In this document: positions 52,014-60,137 of the stretch, piece by piece
Layout: each line of letters opens with the position of its first letter
Position numbering within the stretch: the stretch's first letter is position 1
NCBI RefSeq assembly: GCF_014467075.1
Contig: NZ_AP023027.1
Coordinates: 953,001-1,017,000 of the forward strand
DNA length: 64,000 nt
Origin: Anaerostipes caccae L1-92
GTDB taxonomy: Bacteria; Bacillota; Clostridia; Lachnospirales; Lachnospiraceae
Direction of reading: 5' to 3'
Position numbers and translations under genes: made by a program
The notes under the pieces: model-generated
Told to the model about the DNA's origin: nothing
The model's database searches: none
Seen by the model: only the letters and a program-made list of their open reading frames with translations

Positions 52014-52841
52014 ATGAGCCAGATTAAGTTGGTAACCATGGATTTAGACGGAACTTTGCTGAATGACCAGAAGCAGATTTCGGAGCATACGAGGGAAGTG
52101 CTCGAAGAAGCAGCCAGAAGAGGCGTACATATTGTGCCGGCCACAGGACGGATCTATAAAGCAATCCCTGATTTTATCAGAAATTTAGAGGGAGTCCGGT
52201 ATGCCGTCTGCTGCAATGGGGCGACGATCTATGACGCTCTGGAAGATAAGATCATATACAAGAACCACATTCCGAAGGAGACAGCCTTGTCTCTGCTCAG
52301 GAAACTCACAGAATATAATTGTACCAGAGATATTTACAGAAACGGCCAGGGCTATATGGAAGGGAAATTTTATAACCATTTAGAAGATTTTGATATTAAG
52401 GGCCAGCAGAAAGACCTTATTTTAAGGACCAGACAGGAGGTCGGTGATCTGGAGGCCTATGTGGAAGAAAACAGTGACGGCATTGAAAAGATCAGTGCCT
52501 TCTTCGGTGACCTTGAGGAGAGAAAACGTGTCATGAAGGAACTGAGCGATCTGGAAATTGCCAGCGTTTCAACTGCATTGTTTAACAATGTAGAGATCAC
52601 CCAGCTGGGATGTGACAAAGGAGACGGGATCACACAGTTAGCCAAACATCTCTCCATACCGATCGAGGAGACGATGGCGTGCGGAGATGCGGCCAATGAC
52701 ACATTTATGATCCGGGCAGCGGGATTCGGTGTAGTGATGGAAAATGGAATGGACGAACTGAAAGATATCGCAGATTTTGTTACAAAATCCAATGAGGAAG
52801 ACGGAGTCGCCTATGCCATCGAGCGGTTCGTGCTGAACTAG
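52014..52841 (+). CDS. Cof-type HAD-superfamily phosphatase
   Basis: 275 residues. Motif I MDLDGTLLND with catalytic Asp, motif II ATGR, motif IV GDAANDTFMI, and a C2 cap domain between them. Cof/YbjI-type enzymes dephosphorylate sugar phosphates or cofactors; specificity unknown. RBS AGGGAGGAC before ATG 52014; about 11 nt after recJ. Confidence 0.93.
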   Translation: MSQIKLVTMDLDGTLLNDQKQISEHTREVLEEAARRGVHIVPATGRIYKAIPDFIRNLEGVRYAVCCNGATIYDALEDKIIYKNHIPKETALSLLRKLTEYNCTRDIYRNGQGYMEGKFYNHLEDFDIKGQQKDLILRTRQEVGDLEAYVEENSDGIEKISAFFGDLEERKRVMKELSDLEIASVSTALFNNVEITQLGCDKGDGITQLAKHLSIPIEETMACGDAANDTFMIRAAGFGVVMENGMDELKDIADFVTKSNEEDGVAYAIERFVLN

Positions 52842-52857
52842 AGGGGAACGGAAAATC

Positions 52858-53994
52858 ATGAAGCTTTTGCATATGGCTGACCTGCATTTGGGCAAGACGG
52901 TCAATGGAATGAATTTCATAGAAGATCAGAGACATGTGCTGGCACAGGTGCTGGGACTGATGGAGAAGGAGCCCGTTGACGGGCTCCTTTTGGCAGGAGA
53001 TATTTATGACCGGAGCATCCCTCCGGCAGAGGCTGTGACCTTGCTTGACTGGTTTCTGACAGGTACGGCAGAGCTTATGGTGCCTGTTTTTTTAGCGGCG
53101 GGAAATCACGATTCGGGCGAGAGGCTGGAGTTTGGACAGAAACTTTTCGGGCAGCAGAATATTTACGTGGAAGGGACATTAAGAGAAGAATTCCCTGCCA
53201 TCAGACTGGAAGATGAATACGGGCCGGTCTGCCTGCATCTGCTTCCGTATTTTAAGCCTGCTGAGGCAAGGGCATTGTTTCCTGAAGACGAGATCCGCAC
53301 GCATGAAGATGCCATGCGCTCTGTCCTCGCACGTCATCCTGTGGACAGAACAGAGCGGAATGTGCTGGTCACCCATCAGTTTGTCACTGGGACAGAACCC
53401 GTCACACAGTCCGACTCGGAACTGTTGCTGAGTGTGGGAGGGACAGAACAGATTTCTTATACTGTCTTTGAAGACTATGACTATACTGCGCTTGGGCACA
53501 TTCACGGCCCTCAAAAAGCGGGAAGAGAGACTGTAAGATACAGCGGTTCCCTTCTTAAGTACTCTTTTTCTGAAGAATTTCACAAGAAATCTGTGACACT
53601 GGTTGAGCTGAAAGAAAAAGGCAGCATAATAGTTACGGTTTACCCGCTTAAGCCCAGACATGATATGCGCCGGATCAAAGGAAAACTTGAAGATCTTTTA
53701 GATCCGCAGGTGGTTGAAGCTGCAGACTGTGAAGACTATATCAGCGCCGTGCTGACGGACGAGGAGGAACTTGCAGATCCTATGGAGAAGCTCCGTGCCT
53801 CTTATCCGAATATTATGGAACTGAACCTGGAGAAGAGACAGAGGTCCGGCGGTGATGAGGTGTACGCCGACGTCCGTGAAAAGACACCGCTGGAACTGGG
53901 GGAATCGTTTCTTGAGCTGACCTGCGGTGAGGCAGAAGAAAAGAGGATGGAATTTCTTAAAAAACTTCTGGAGGAAGGAGGCTTGAATATATGA
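52858..53994 (+). CDS. sbcD: Exonuclease SbcD subunit (Mre11-like)
   Basis: 378 residues. Metallophosphoesterase motifs: MADLHLGK, GDIYDR, AAGNHDSG, VTHQF, GHIHGP. With SbcC it cleaves DNA hairpins and ends. RBS GGGGAACGG. The last 4 bases (ATGA) overlap the sbcC start, giving coupled synthesis of both subunits. Confidence 0.96.
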   Translation: MKLLHMADLHLGKTVNGMNFIEDQRHVLAQVLGLMEKEPVDGLLLAGDIYDRSIPPAEAVTLLDWFLTGTAELMVPVFLAAGNHDSGERLEFGQKLFGQQNIYVEGTLREEFPAIRLEDEYGPVCLHLLPYFKPAEARALFPEDEIRTHEDAMRSVLARHPVDRTERNVLVTHQFVTGTEPVTQSDSELLLSVGGTEQISYTVFEDYDYTALGHIHGPQKAGRETVRYSGSLLKYSFSEEFHKKSVTLVELKEKGSIIVTVYPLKPRHDMRRIKGKLEDLLDPQVVEAADCEDYISAVLTDEEELADPMEKLRASYPNIMELNLEKRQRSGGDEVYADVREKTPLELGESFLELTCGEAEEKRMEFLKKLLEEGGLNI

Positions 53995-56522
53995 AGCCAT
54001 TATTTCTTGAGATCAGCGCATGGGGCCCCTATGCGGGCAAAAATCAGATTGATTTTTCCAAATTCCAGGGTGGACTGTTTTTGATCACCGGGCCTACGGG
54101 CTCCGGGAAAACTACGATATTTGACGCGCTGACCTATGCTCTCTACGGGGAAGTCAGCGGAAGCGTCCGCACGAAGGAAAGCCTCAGGAGCGATTTCGCT
54201 TCACAGAAGGAAGATACCTATGTGATTCTTGAATTTACACACAGGAATGAAAAGTACCGGGTAGAGCGCCATCCGAAATACAGGAGAGCCAAAAGAAAAG
54301 GTTCGGGAACGACGGTAAAAAAAGAGGATGCCGTGCTGACTCTGCCCGATGGAACTGTAAAAGCCGGAACGTCCAAAGTCAACGAGGAGCTGTCCCGTAT
54401 TCTCTCCATCGACTATGACCAGTTCCGCCAGATCTCCATGCTGGCACAGGGGGAATTTCAAAGGCTGCTCACAGCAAAGTCCAGTGACCGGGCGGAAGTA
54501 TTCCGCTCTATTTTTCATACGCAGATCTATAAAAAAATCCAGGGTCTTGCAGGCGAGAAGGCGAGAGCCCTGCTTAGCGAAATACGTGAGATCACAAATC
54601 AGATGGAAGAGGCAGCTAAACTGTCGGGAGAAGATCCGGCATATGAAGAAATGAGAGAAAAGAAAGATTTTTCGGCGGTGATCACTTTTCTTGAGGACGA
54701 TTATAAGGAAAAGAAACAGCTGGCATCCGAGGCTTTCTTAAACAGCAGGAATAAGAGAGAAGAGTTTGATTCGAAGAAACAGATTTTTGAACAGGCAAAG
54801 AAATTATCCGCAGAGACAGAAACTTTGGCTTCAAAGATCTGCAGTCTGGAAGAGGAATTAGGAGAGCTTAAACAAAAACGAGAGAATATCCGAAAGAAGA
54901 AGCAGGATCTTTACAGTCTAAGAGATGTGATGGATCATAAAAAGGAACGTCTCGGCGTTTTAAAGGAGATCAATGAACAGCTGGAACGATTGGGACAGCT
55001 GGAAACCGAATATGAAGAAGCCAGCCAGGAAGAATCACGGCAAATCAGGAGAACCCGAATGGCAGTTTACCAGGAATGGCTGGAAGCAGAGGGGGAGGCA
55101 AAGGCTTCCTCTGAGAAATTTAAGTGTTTCTCAGAAGAATTTGAGCAGGCTGAATGTGAGTACCGAAGGGCAGATGACTTAAGAAAAGAGGAACAGGACA
55201 TCTATATGGAGATGCAGTCCGCTTATTATGCGTGCAGCATTGGCATTTTGGCAAAAGATCTAAGGGAAGGAAAACCATGTCCTGTCTGCGGTTCCACGAT
55301 ACACCCAAAGCCCGCCGGGATTCCTTCAGAAGCTCCGGACAGGGAGCAGCTGGAGGCACAGAAAGACCGGGCAGAAAAGGCAGAAGAGCTTTTCCGCAAA
55401 TGGTATGAAAAAATGCTGAAATTGAAAGAACAGAAGAATACGGCACAGACCGAATGGAAAAGAAAACAGGAAGAGCTCGGAGAAGAACCTGAATATGAGG
55501 GGATTACGAGAGAGGAAGCCTGTTCAGCGGAGAAATTCTCCAGACAGAAGGAAGAAAACTGTCTGGCGGATATCAGAGAACAGCGGATGAAGGCAGAAGG
55601 CCGGATGAGAGCGTTTAGAGAACAGCTGGAATCGTGGGGCAGAGCGGAGGAACTAAAGGAGGAGCATCTCGCTCTTTCAAAAGAACTGGAAGAATATGAT
55701 TCAGAGAATGACCGGCTGACGGCGGAGAATATCGAGTTGGAAACGGCTCTTTCCAAGACGCGGACTCTTCTGGAGGAACGCCGTGGAGAGTTTGAGGAAA
55801 GGAAGAAACAACGCGCTGAACTTGAACAGGAGAAGGTTTCAAGCGGTGATCTGGAAAATTTGGAAGGAGAGATCAAAAAAACAGAGGAGGAAAGAGAACA
55901 GCTCGCTGTGCTTGTGCATCAGAGACAGAGGGCACTTTGCTCTTTAAAAGAGAAGCAGAAAAAGAAAGAAAAGCTTGAAGAGAGTTACGGTATTGTTGGA
56001 GATGTGGACCGGCTTCTGAGCGGAAATAATGCGCTTCGTCTGACCTTTGAGCAGTTTATTCTCATTACATATTTCCGGGATATTTTAAAGGCCGCAAATA
56101 TCAGGTTTGTGAAAATGACCGGAGGCCGGTATGAGATGTTTCGGAGTGAGACAGTCACGGATGCCAGAAAAAAAGATAACCTGGAAATAGAAGTGATGGA
56201 TTATTATACCGGAAAGCGCAGGTCTGTAAAAACTCTCTCAGGAGGCGAGTCCTTTAAGGCGGCACTGTGCCTGGCGTTAGGACTTTCGGATATTGTCAGG
56301 AACAGCGCCGGAGGCATTCAGATCGAAGTTTTGTTTGTAGATGAGGGATTCGGTTCCCTGGACAGTGAATCCTTAGAACAAGCGGTTTCCTGTCTCCAGG
56401 AGCTCTCCGGAAAAAACAGGATGATCGGCATTATTTCCCATGTTCCGGAGCTGTCTGAGCGGATTGAAGAAAAAATCACGGTTCGTAAGAAAAATATGGG
56501 GAGTAGCATTGAGAAATTGTGA
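53991..56522 (+). CDS. sbcC: Exonuclease SbcC subunit (Rad50-like SMC ATPase)
   Basis: 843 residues, shorter than E. coli SbcC (~1048). Walker A GPTGSGKTT near residue 35, a long Glu/Lys coiled coil, the zinc hook CPVCGS at about residue 430, and the C-terminal signature TLSGGESFKAALCLALGLSD with Walker B VLFVDEGFGSLD. ATPase of the SbcCD nuclease that opens DNA palindromes. The shorter coiled-coil arms are common in Clostridia. Confidence 0.96.
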   Translation: MKPLFLEISAWGPYAGKNQIDFSKFQGGLFLITGPTGSGKTTIFDALTYALYGEVSGSVRTKESLRSDFASQKEDTYVILEFTHRNEKYRVERHPKYRRAKRKGSGTTVKKEDAVLTLPDGTVKAGTSKVNEELSRILSIDYDQFRQISMLAQGEFQRLLTAKSSDRAEVFRSIFHTQIYKKIQGLAGEKARALLSEIREITNQMEEAAKLSGEDPAYEEMREKKDFSAVITFLEDDYKEKKQLASEAFLNSRNKREEFDSKKQIFEQAKKLSAETETLASKICSLEEELGELKQKRENIRKKKQDLYSLRDVMDHKKERLGVLKEINEQLERLGQLETEYEEASQEESRQIRRTRMAVYQEWLEAEGEAKASSEKFKCFSEEFEQAECEYRRADDLRKEEQDIYMEMQSAYYACSIGILAKDLREGKPCPVCGSTIHPKPAGIPSEAPDREQLEAQKDRAEKAEELFRKWYEKMLKLKEQKNTAQTEWKRKQEELGEEPEYEGITREEACSAEKFSRQKEENCLADIREQRMKAEGRMRAFREQLESWGRAEELKEEHLALSKELEEYDSENDRLTAENIELETALSKTRTLLEERRGEFEERKKQRAELEQEKVSSGDLENLEGEIKKTEEEREQLAVLVHQRQRALCSLKEKQKKKEKLEESYGIVGDVDRLLSGNNALRLTFEQFILITYFRDILKAANIRFVKMTGGRYEMFRSETVTDARKKDNLEIEVMDYYTGKRRSVKTLSGGESFKAALCLALGLSDIVRNSAGGIQIEVLFVDEGFGSLDSESLEQAVSCLQELSGKNRMIGIISHVPELSERIEEKITVRKKNMGSSIEKL

Positions 56523-56587
56523 GAAAAGGATTATAATGAACTTTGGGGGATGGAGAATAAATGAGTGAGCTAAGGAGTGAATACAGA

Positions 56588-57880
56588 ATGAACAGGCACA
56601 TGAAATCCATCTGCTCTGCTGTACTATGCGGCTGCCTTGTAGTGGGCAGCAACACGTTTGCATACGGTGAAGAAGCGGCAGCAACGGCAAAGACAACAGA
56701 ACAGAGCTCAGCAACAGAGCAGACAACAGCGTCCGAGAGTACATCGACAACGGCTGCACAGACCGAAGCCACGACCACGGCACAGCCGCAGGAGACGACG
56801 AAACAGGAGTCGACAACGGCGCATAAGGACCAGAAAACGACAGAAAAAAAGGACCAGACATCCAAGGCTTCAAAGAAAAAAGCAAAAAAGATCAAACAGA
56901 AAAACAAAGTCAAGAAGCTGAAAAAGAACAAGAATCTTAAGGAAGAAAAGGTAGTCTCCAACATTATCCCTAAGATCTATAATGACACGCGTCTCAGCAT
57001 GAAGGATCAGAAGGAAACCATCGCAGGTTTTACCTATTTTAATCAGGGAGATTCCGCCTGGAACCAGAATGGCTACTGCATCAAGAGCAGCGGCTGCGGA
57101 CCTACTGCCATGGCAGTCTGTATTACCTCGCTGACCGGCAAATGGGTAACCCCGCTTGATACGACCATCTGGGCATACGAGCATGGTTATTACAGCAATG
57201 CAGGTTCCGCCCATGAAGTCGTGCCTGCACTGGCAAAAAATTATCAGCTGGGATGCAGTGGACTCGGGACAGATTATAAGAAGATCAGGGATGCGCTTAA
57301 AAAGAAGCATCCGGTAGTCGGCCTCATGGGACCCGGTTATTTTACCAAAGGAGGACATTTTATAGCTTTGGTGGCGATCGATGACAAAGATCAGGTGACA
57401 GTTGCAGACGTGGGAAGCAGACAGCGCAGTACATACAAGTACCATTTAAAAGATGTGATCGAGCAGTCTAAATCCGCATCCGCAGGCGGCCCGTTCTGGG
57501 AGATTTATAAACCCGGAGAGAAAGAAAAAGCTGCAATGAAGGCAAAGAAAACCAAAGCAGATGCAGCTAAGCTGAAGGCACAGCTGCAGAAACAGCACCG
57601 CTATAATGACTTAAAGGCAGTCCTGTCTCAGAATCAGAGCGTTGTTGTTCCGCTGAAAAAGGGAACCATTGTGACGGAAGAAAGCTTTGTAACTCTGCTG
57701 GATATTGATTCTAAAGATCATGTGTCTGTAGAATTAAAAGAACAGGAAATCAAAGATTACTCTTTAAAGACGGTTGTGGATGAGCTGCAGACAAAGGCGA
57801 TCAGCCAGACCTTCTGGGAGATGACCCATCCGATGGAAAAGAGCCAGGGACCTACGCTCTCTGATTTCTTGAAAAATTAA
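56588..57880 (+). CDS. Secreted C39-like cysteine peptidase with Thr/Glu-rich linker
   Basis: 430 residues. Signal peptide (SICSAVLCGCLVVGSNTFAYG), a ~60-residue Thr/Ser/Gln/Glu-rich linker, a Lys-rich segment, then a papain-like C39_2 domain: GDSAWNQNGYC, catalytic Cys in SSGCGPTAMAV, His in KGGHFIAL and VADVGSR. A ~120-residue C-terminal region follows. Likely exported and attached to or near the cell wall; target unknown. ATG 56588 follows AAGGAG at 10 nt; ATG 56561 behind GGAGA is an alternative adding nine residues. Confidence 0.87.
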   Translation: MNRHMKSICSAVLCGCLVVGSNTFAYGEEAAATAKTTEQSSATEQTTASESTSTTAAQTEATTTAQPQETTKQESTTAHKDQKTTEKKDQTSKASKKKAKKIKQKNKVKKLKKNKNLKEEKVVSNIIPKIYNDTRLSMKDQKETIAGFTYFNQGDSAWNQNGYCIKSSGCGPTAMAVCITSLTGKWVTPLDTTIWAYEHGYYSNAGSAHEVVPALAKNYQLGCSGLGTDYKKIRDALKKKHPVVGLMGPGYFTKGGHFIALVAIDDKDQVTVADVGSRQRSTYKYHLKDVIEQSKSASAGGPFWEIYKPGEKEKAAMKAKKTKADAAKLKAQLQKQHRYNDLKAVLSQNQSVVVPLKKGTIVTEESFVTLLDIDSKDHVSVELKEQEIKDYSLKTVVDELQTKAISQTFWEMTHPMEKSQGPTLSDFLKN

Positions 57881-57896
57881 ACAGAACAGTCAGCAA

Positions 57897-57938
57897 AACA
57901 GTCTGAACCGCTGAAAGACGCGGTCAGGCTGTTTTTTT
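57897..57938 (+). terminator. Terminator after the C39-like gene
   Basis: AACAGTCTGAACCGC pairs with GCGGTCAGGCTGTT (one mismatch), followed by T residues. Confidence 0.88.
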
Positions 57939-57945
57939 GTTATTT

Positions 57946-58068
57946 CATAGGAAAGTTCTGCGACCTTCCCTATGAAATAACAAACGCTCCGCGGGTTGTA
58001 CACAGATGCGTAAGGAATATATTTGACTACGTCAAATCGCATCTGGCACGCAAAGTTGTCAAGCCCCT
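57946..58068. repeat. Dispersed structured repeat, copy B
   Basis: Roughly 90% identical to 1009-1131. Hairpin 1 is longer here, GTTATTTCATAGG (57939-57951) against CCTATGAAATAAC (57969-57981). Hairpin 2 pairs CAGATGCG (58003-58010) with CGCATCTG (58038-58045) and ATTTGAC with GTCAAAT around TAC. The A-to-G change in copy A's outer stem keeps pairing as G-U, evidence for a selected structure. Confidence 0.75.
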
Positions 58069-58111
58069 CAAAGATTGAGGGGTTGGGGAGTTGAAGTAGG
58101 CTTGCCTACTT
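58064..58111. repeat. Two tight hairpins after repeat copy B
   Basis: CCCCTCAA-AGA-TTGAGGGG (58065-58083) and AAGTAGGC-TT-GCCTACTT (58094-58111), both perfect, sit between repeat copy B and the tRNA promoter and have no counterpart after copy A. Copy B and these hairpins, with the flanking terminator and promoter, fill the gap 57881-58216. Confidence 0.6.
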
Positions 58112-58168
58112 TGTTCTTGAAAGAAATCGTGAATCTGGAAACTTTTTTAAAAACTTTTCAAAAAGTTG

Positions 58169-58197
58169 TTGACATTTTTCGCATTATTTTATATACT
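58169..58197 (+). promoter_or_regulatory. Promoter of the tRNA-Val/tRNA-Met unit
   Basis: Consensus TTGACA (58169-58174), 17-nt spacer, TATACT (58192-58197), 20 nt before tRNA-Val. Confidence 0.88.
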
Positions 58198-58216
58198 AAT
58201 TTTTGTCGCGAGACAA

Positions 58217-58289
58217 GGGATCATAGCTCAGCTGGGAGAGCATCTGCCTTACAAGCAGAGGGTCATAGGTTCGAGCCCTATTGGTCCCA
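58217..58289 (+). tRNA. tRNA-Val (anticodon TAC)
   Basis: 73 nt cloverleaf: GGGATCA acceptor pairing with TGGTCCC (one wobble), AGCTCAGCTGGGAGAG D arm, anticodon stem TCTGC/GCAGA with loop CTTACAA (anticodon TAC), and T arm GGTTCGAGCC. CCA is not encoded. Confidence 0.97.
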
Positions 58290-58316
58290 TTCTTTATGCG
58301 GAATGCATAAAGATAT

Positions 58317-58390
58317 GGCGATGTAGCTCAGTTGGCTAGAGCATACGGTTCATACCCGTAGTGTCAGCAGTTCGAATCTGCTCATCGCTA
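58317..58390 (+). tRNA. tRNA-Met (anticodon CAT)
   Basis: 74 nt cloverleaf: GGCGATG acceptor pairing with CATCGCT, AGCTCAGTTGGCTAGAG D arm, anticodon stem TACGG/CCGTA with loop TTCATAC (CAT), T arm CAGTTCGAATCTG. The paired first acceptor position argues against initiator tRNA; elongator Met is most likely, a TilS-modified Ile tRNA is the alternative. Confidence 0.93.
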
Positions 58391-58392
58391 TG

Positions 58393-58428
58393 AAAAGGCA
58401 TGTTTTTTAAGGACATGCCTTTTTTTTG
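58393..58428 (+). terminator. Terminator of the tRNA unit
   Basis: AAAAGGCATGT pairs with ACATGCCTTTT, followed by T run. Confidence 0.93.
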
Positions 58429-58512
58429 TATCTTGCGCGGAATTATATTATAATAAAGAAAATGAGATATTCTATATAGATGACAGAAAAATGTGAAAGT
58501 GAGGCATGGGAT

Positions 58513-59067
58513 ATGAGAGTTGGAATGGGATATGATGTGCATAAGCTGGCAGAAGGCCGCCCTTTAATTTTAGGAGGTGTGCATGTTCCATACGAAAAAG
58601 GACTGTTAGGCCATTCAGATGCAGATGTGCTTCTGCATGCCATCTGTGACGCACTGCTTGGAGCCGCGGCTCTGGGGGATATCGGCCGGCATTTTCCGGA
58701 TACAGACCCAGAATATAAAGGTGCAGACAGCATGGAACTGTTAAAGAAGGTCAGGGAACTGGTGGAGAAAGAGTGTTATCTGATTGAAAATGTAGATGCC
58801 ACTGTGATCGCACAGAAGCCAAAGCTGGCGCCCTATATCGAAGAGATGAGAGAGAAGATCGCGGAGACACTCGGAGTCGGAAGAAAACAGATCAACGTAA
58901 AGGCAACCACGGAAGAACATCTGGGATTTACCGGGGAAGGACTTGGGATCAGCGCCCAGGCAGTCTGCATGCTGACCACCGTAGATAATTATATCTATGA
59001 AGACGTCTTAAGGCCCGGCGCACAGACCGGATGTCAGGGATGCCAGGGATGCCGGAAAGGGGAATAG
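58513..59067 (+). CDS. ispF: 2-C-methyl-D-erythritol 2,4-cyclodiphosphate synthase
   Basis: 184 residues. IspF motifs: GMGYDVH with metal ligands D8 and H10, [18 protein letters not shown] with H42, [10 protein letters not shown], and [14 protein letters not shown]. It makes the cyclodiphosphate in the MEP isoprenoid pathway. IspF proteins are normally ~155-160 residues; here about 25 residues follow the core, ending in CQGCQGC. ATG 58513 is chosen because family similarity starts there ([10 protein letters not shown]) with GTGAGG upstream. The GNAT gene starts at the next base after its stop. Confidence 0.95.
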   Translation: MRVGMGYDVHKLAEGRPLILGGVHVPYEKGLLGHSDADVLLHAICDALLGAAALGDIGRHFPDTDPEYKGADSMELLKKVRELVEKECYLIENVDATVIAQKPKLAPYIEEMREKIAETLGVGRKQINVKATTEEHLGFTGEGLGISAQAVCMLTTVDNYIYEDVLRPGAQTGCQGCQGCRKGE

Positions 59068-60135
59068 ATGGAACTTGTTTATGACGACAAAAGCCACAGG
59101 GATCTGATTTTTCAGATGTATCAGGATATTTTTAAGGACCCTGAAAAGTTTGCAGAATATTATTTTGACGTAATCTATCCTAAAAATCAGGTGCTCATGG
59201 CATGGGAGGGCAGCCGGCTGAAAGGGATGATTCATCTGAATCCGTATCGTATGAAAATTTCAGATAAGGAGTTTGACGCCCATTATATCGTTGCTGTGGC
59301 CACAAGGAAAGAAATGCGGAGACAAGGCATCATGCGAAAAATGCTTCACAGAGTTCTCAATGATATGGCAGAGCGCAATGAGCCGTTCACATATCTGATT
59401 CCTGCCGATAAGGCTTACTATGAACCCTTTGACTTTGTATTTGTGATGGACTGGACAGAGACAAAGATCACAGGGGAAGAGGGTGAGGCTACAGGCTCCC
59501 TGGAACCGTTTCGGGAAGATGATACGCAGGAAGTTCTCCGGTTCTTAAACCGGCAGATCCGTTCATATGATATTTATACGGTGTTAAACCCGGATTATTT
59601 AAAACAGGCGGCAAAGGAAGCAAAAAGCCAGGACGGAGACCTGATGGTGTTTAGAGAACACGGTGAGATAGCCGGAGTCTTTGCATACGGAAAAGAAAAC
59701 GATACCATATATGTACGGCTGGGATTCGGGACAGAGGAAAAAAGATTTTTAGAGATGATCAGCCGCACATTTCCCGGCAGTAAAATCGAGATATCGGCGG
59801 GCTGTGTGAAACGGGGAAAAAAGGTGCCGAAGATCATGTTCAGGATTACATCTCTTGAGGCGCTGTGCCGCTGCCTGAGAAGCAGAAAAAAAATAGAATT
59901 TGTTCTTACCGTGACGGACCCTGTGATCGGGAAGAATAACGGAACTTTCCTATTTTCCGCCTCAAAAGACGGGACAGAAATCCGTCCTTCATCCAAAAAA
60001 GCCGAGGGTGAACTGTCGATCGGAGATTTTTCGAAAGCAGTATTTGGATACGGCGGGGAGGATGTATTGGAGAGGCATCCGTTTCTGAGAGAACTGATAC
60101 CATTGGACGCCGTATATATTACCGAGGAGGTATGA
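59068..60135 (+). CDS. GNAT-family N-acetyltransferase (Eis-like)
   Basis: 355 residues. N-terminal GNAT domain with acetyl-CoA motif ATRKEMRRQGIMRKML, a second GNAT-like middle part, and a C-terminal sterol-carrier-like domain (LSIGDFSKAVFGYGGEDVL), the three-part layout of Eis-type acetyltransferases. Substrate unknown; relatives acetylate amines including some aminoglycosides, but the sequence does not show which. Stop overlaps the next gene region by a few bases. Confidence 0.87.
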   Translation: MELVYDDKSHRDLIFQMYQDIFKDPEKFAEYYFDVIYPKNQVLMAWEGSRLKGMIHLNPYRMKISDKEFDAHYIVAVATRKEMRRQGIMRKMLHRVLNDMAERNEPFTYLIPADKAYYEPFDFVFVMDWTETKITGEEGEATGSLEPFREDDTQEVLRFLNRQIRSYDIYTVLNPDYLKQAAKEAKSQDGDLMVFREHGEIAGVFAYGKENDTIYVRLGFGTEEKRFLEMISRTFPGSKIEISAGCVKRGKKVPKIMFRITSLEALCRCLRSRKKIEFVLTVTDPVIGKNNGTFLFSASKDGTEIRPSSKKAEGELSIGDFSKAVFGYGGEDVLERHPFLRELIPLDAVYITEEV

Positions 60136-60137
60136 CT

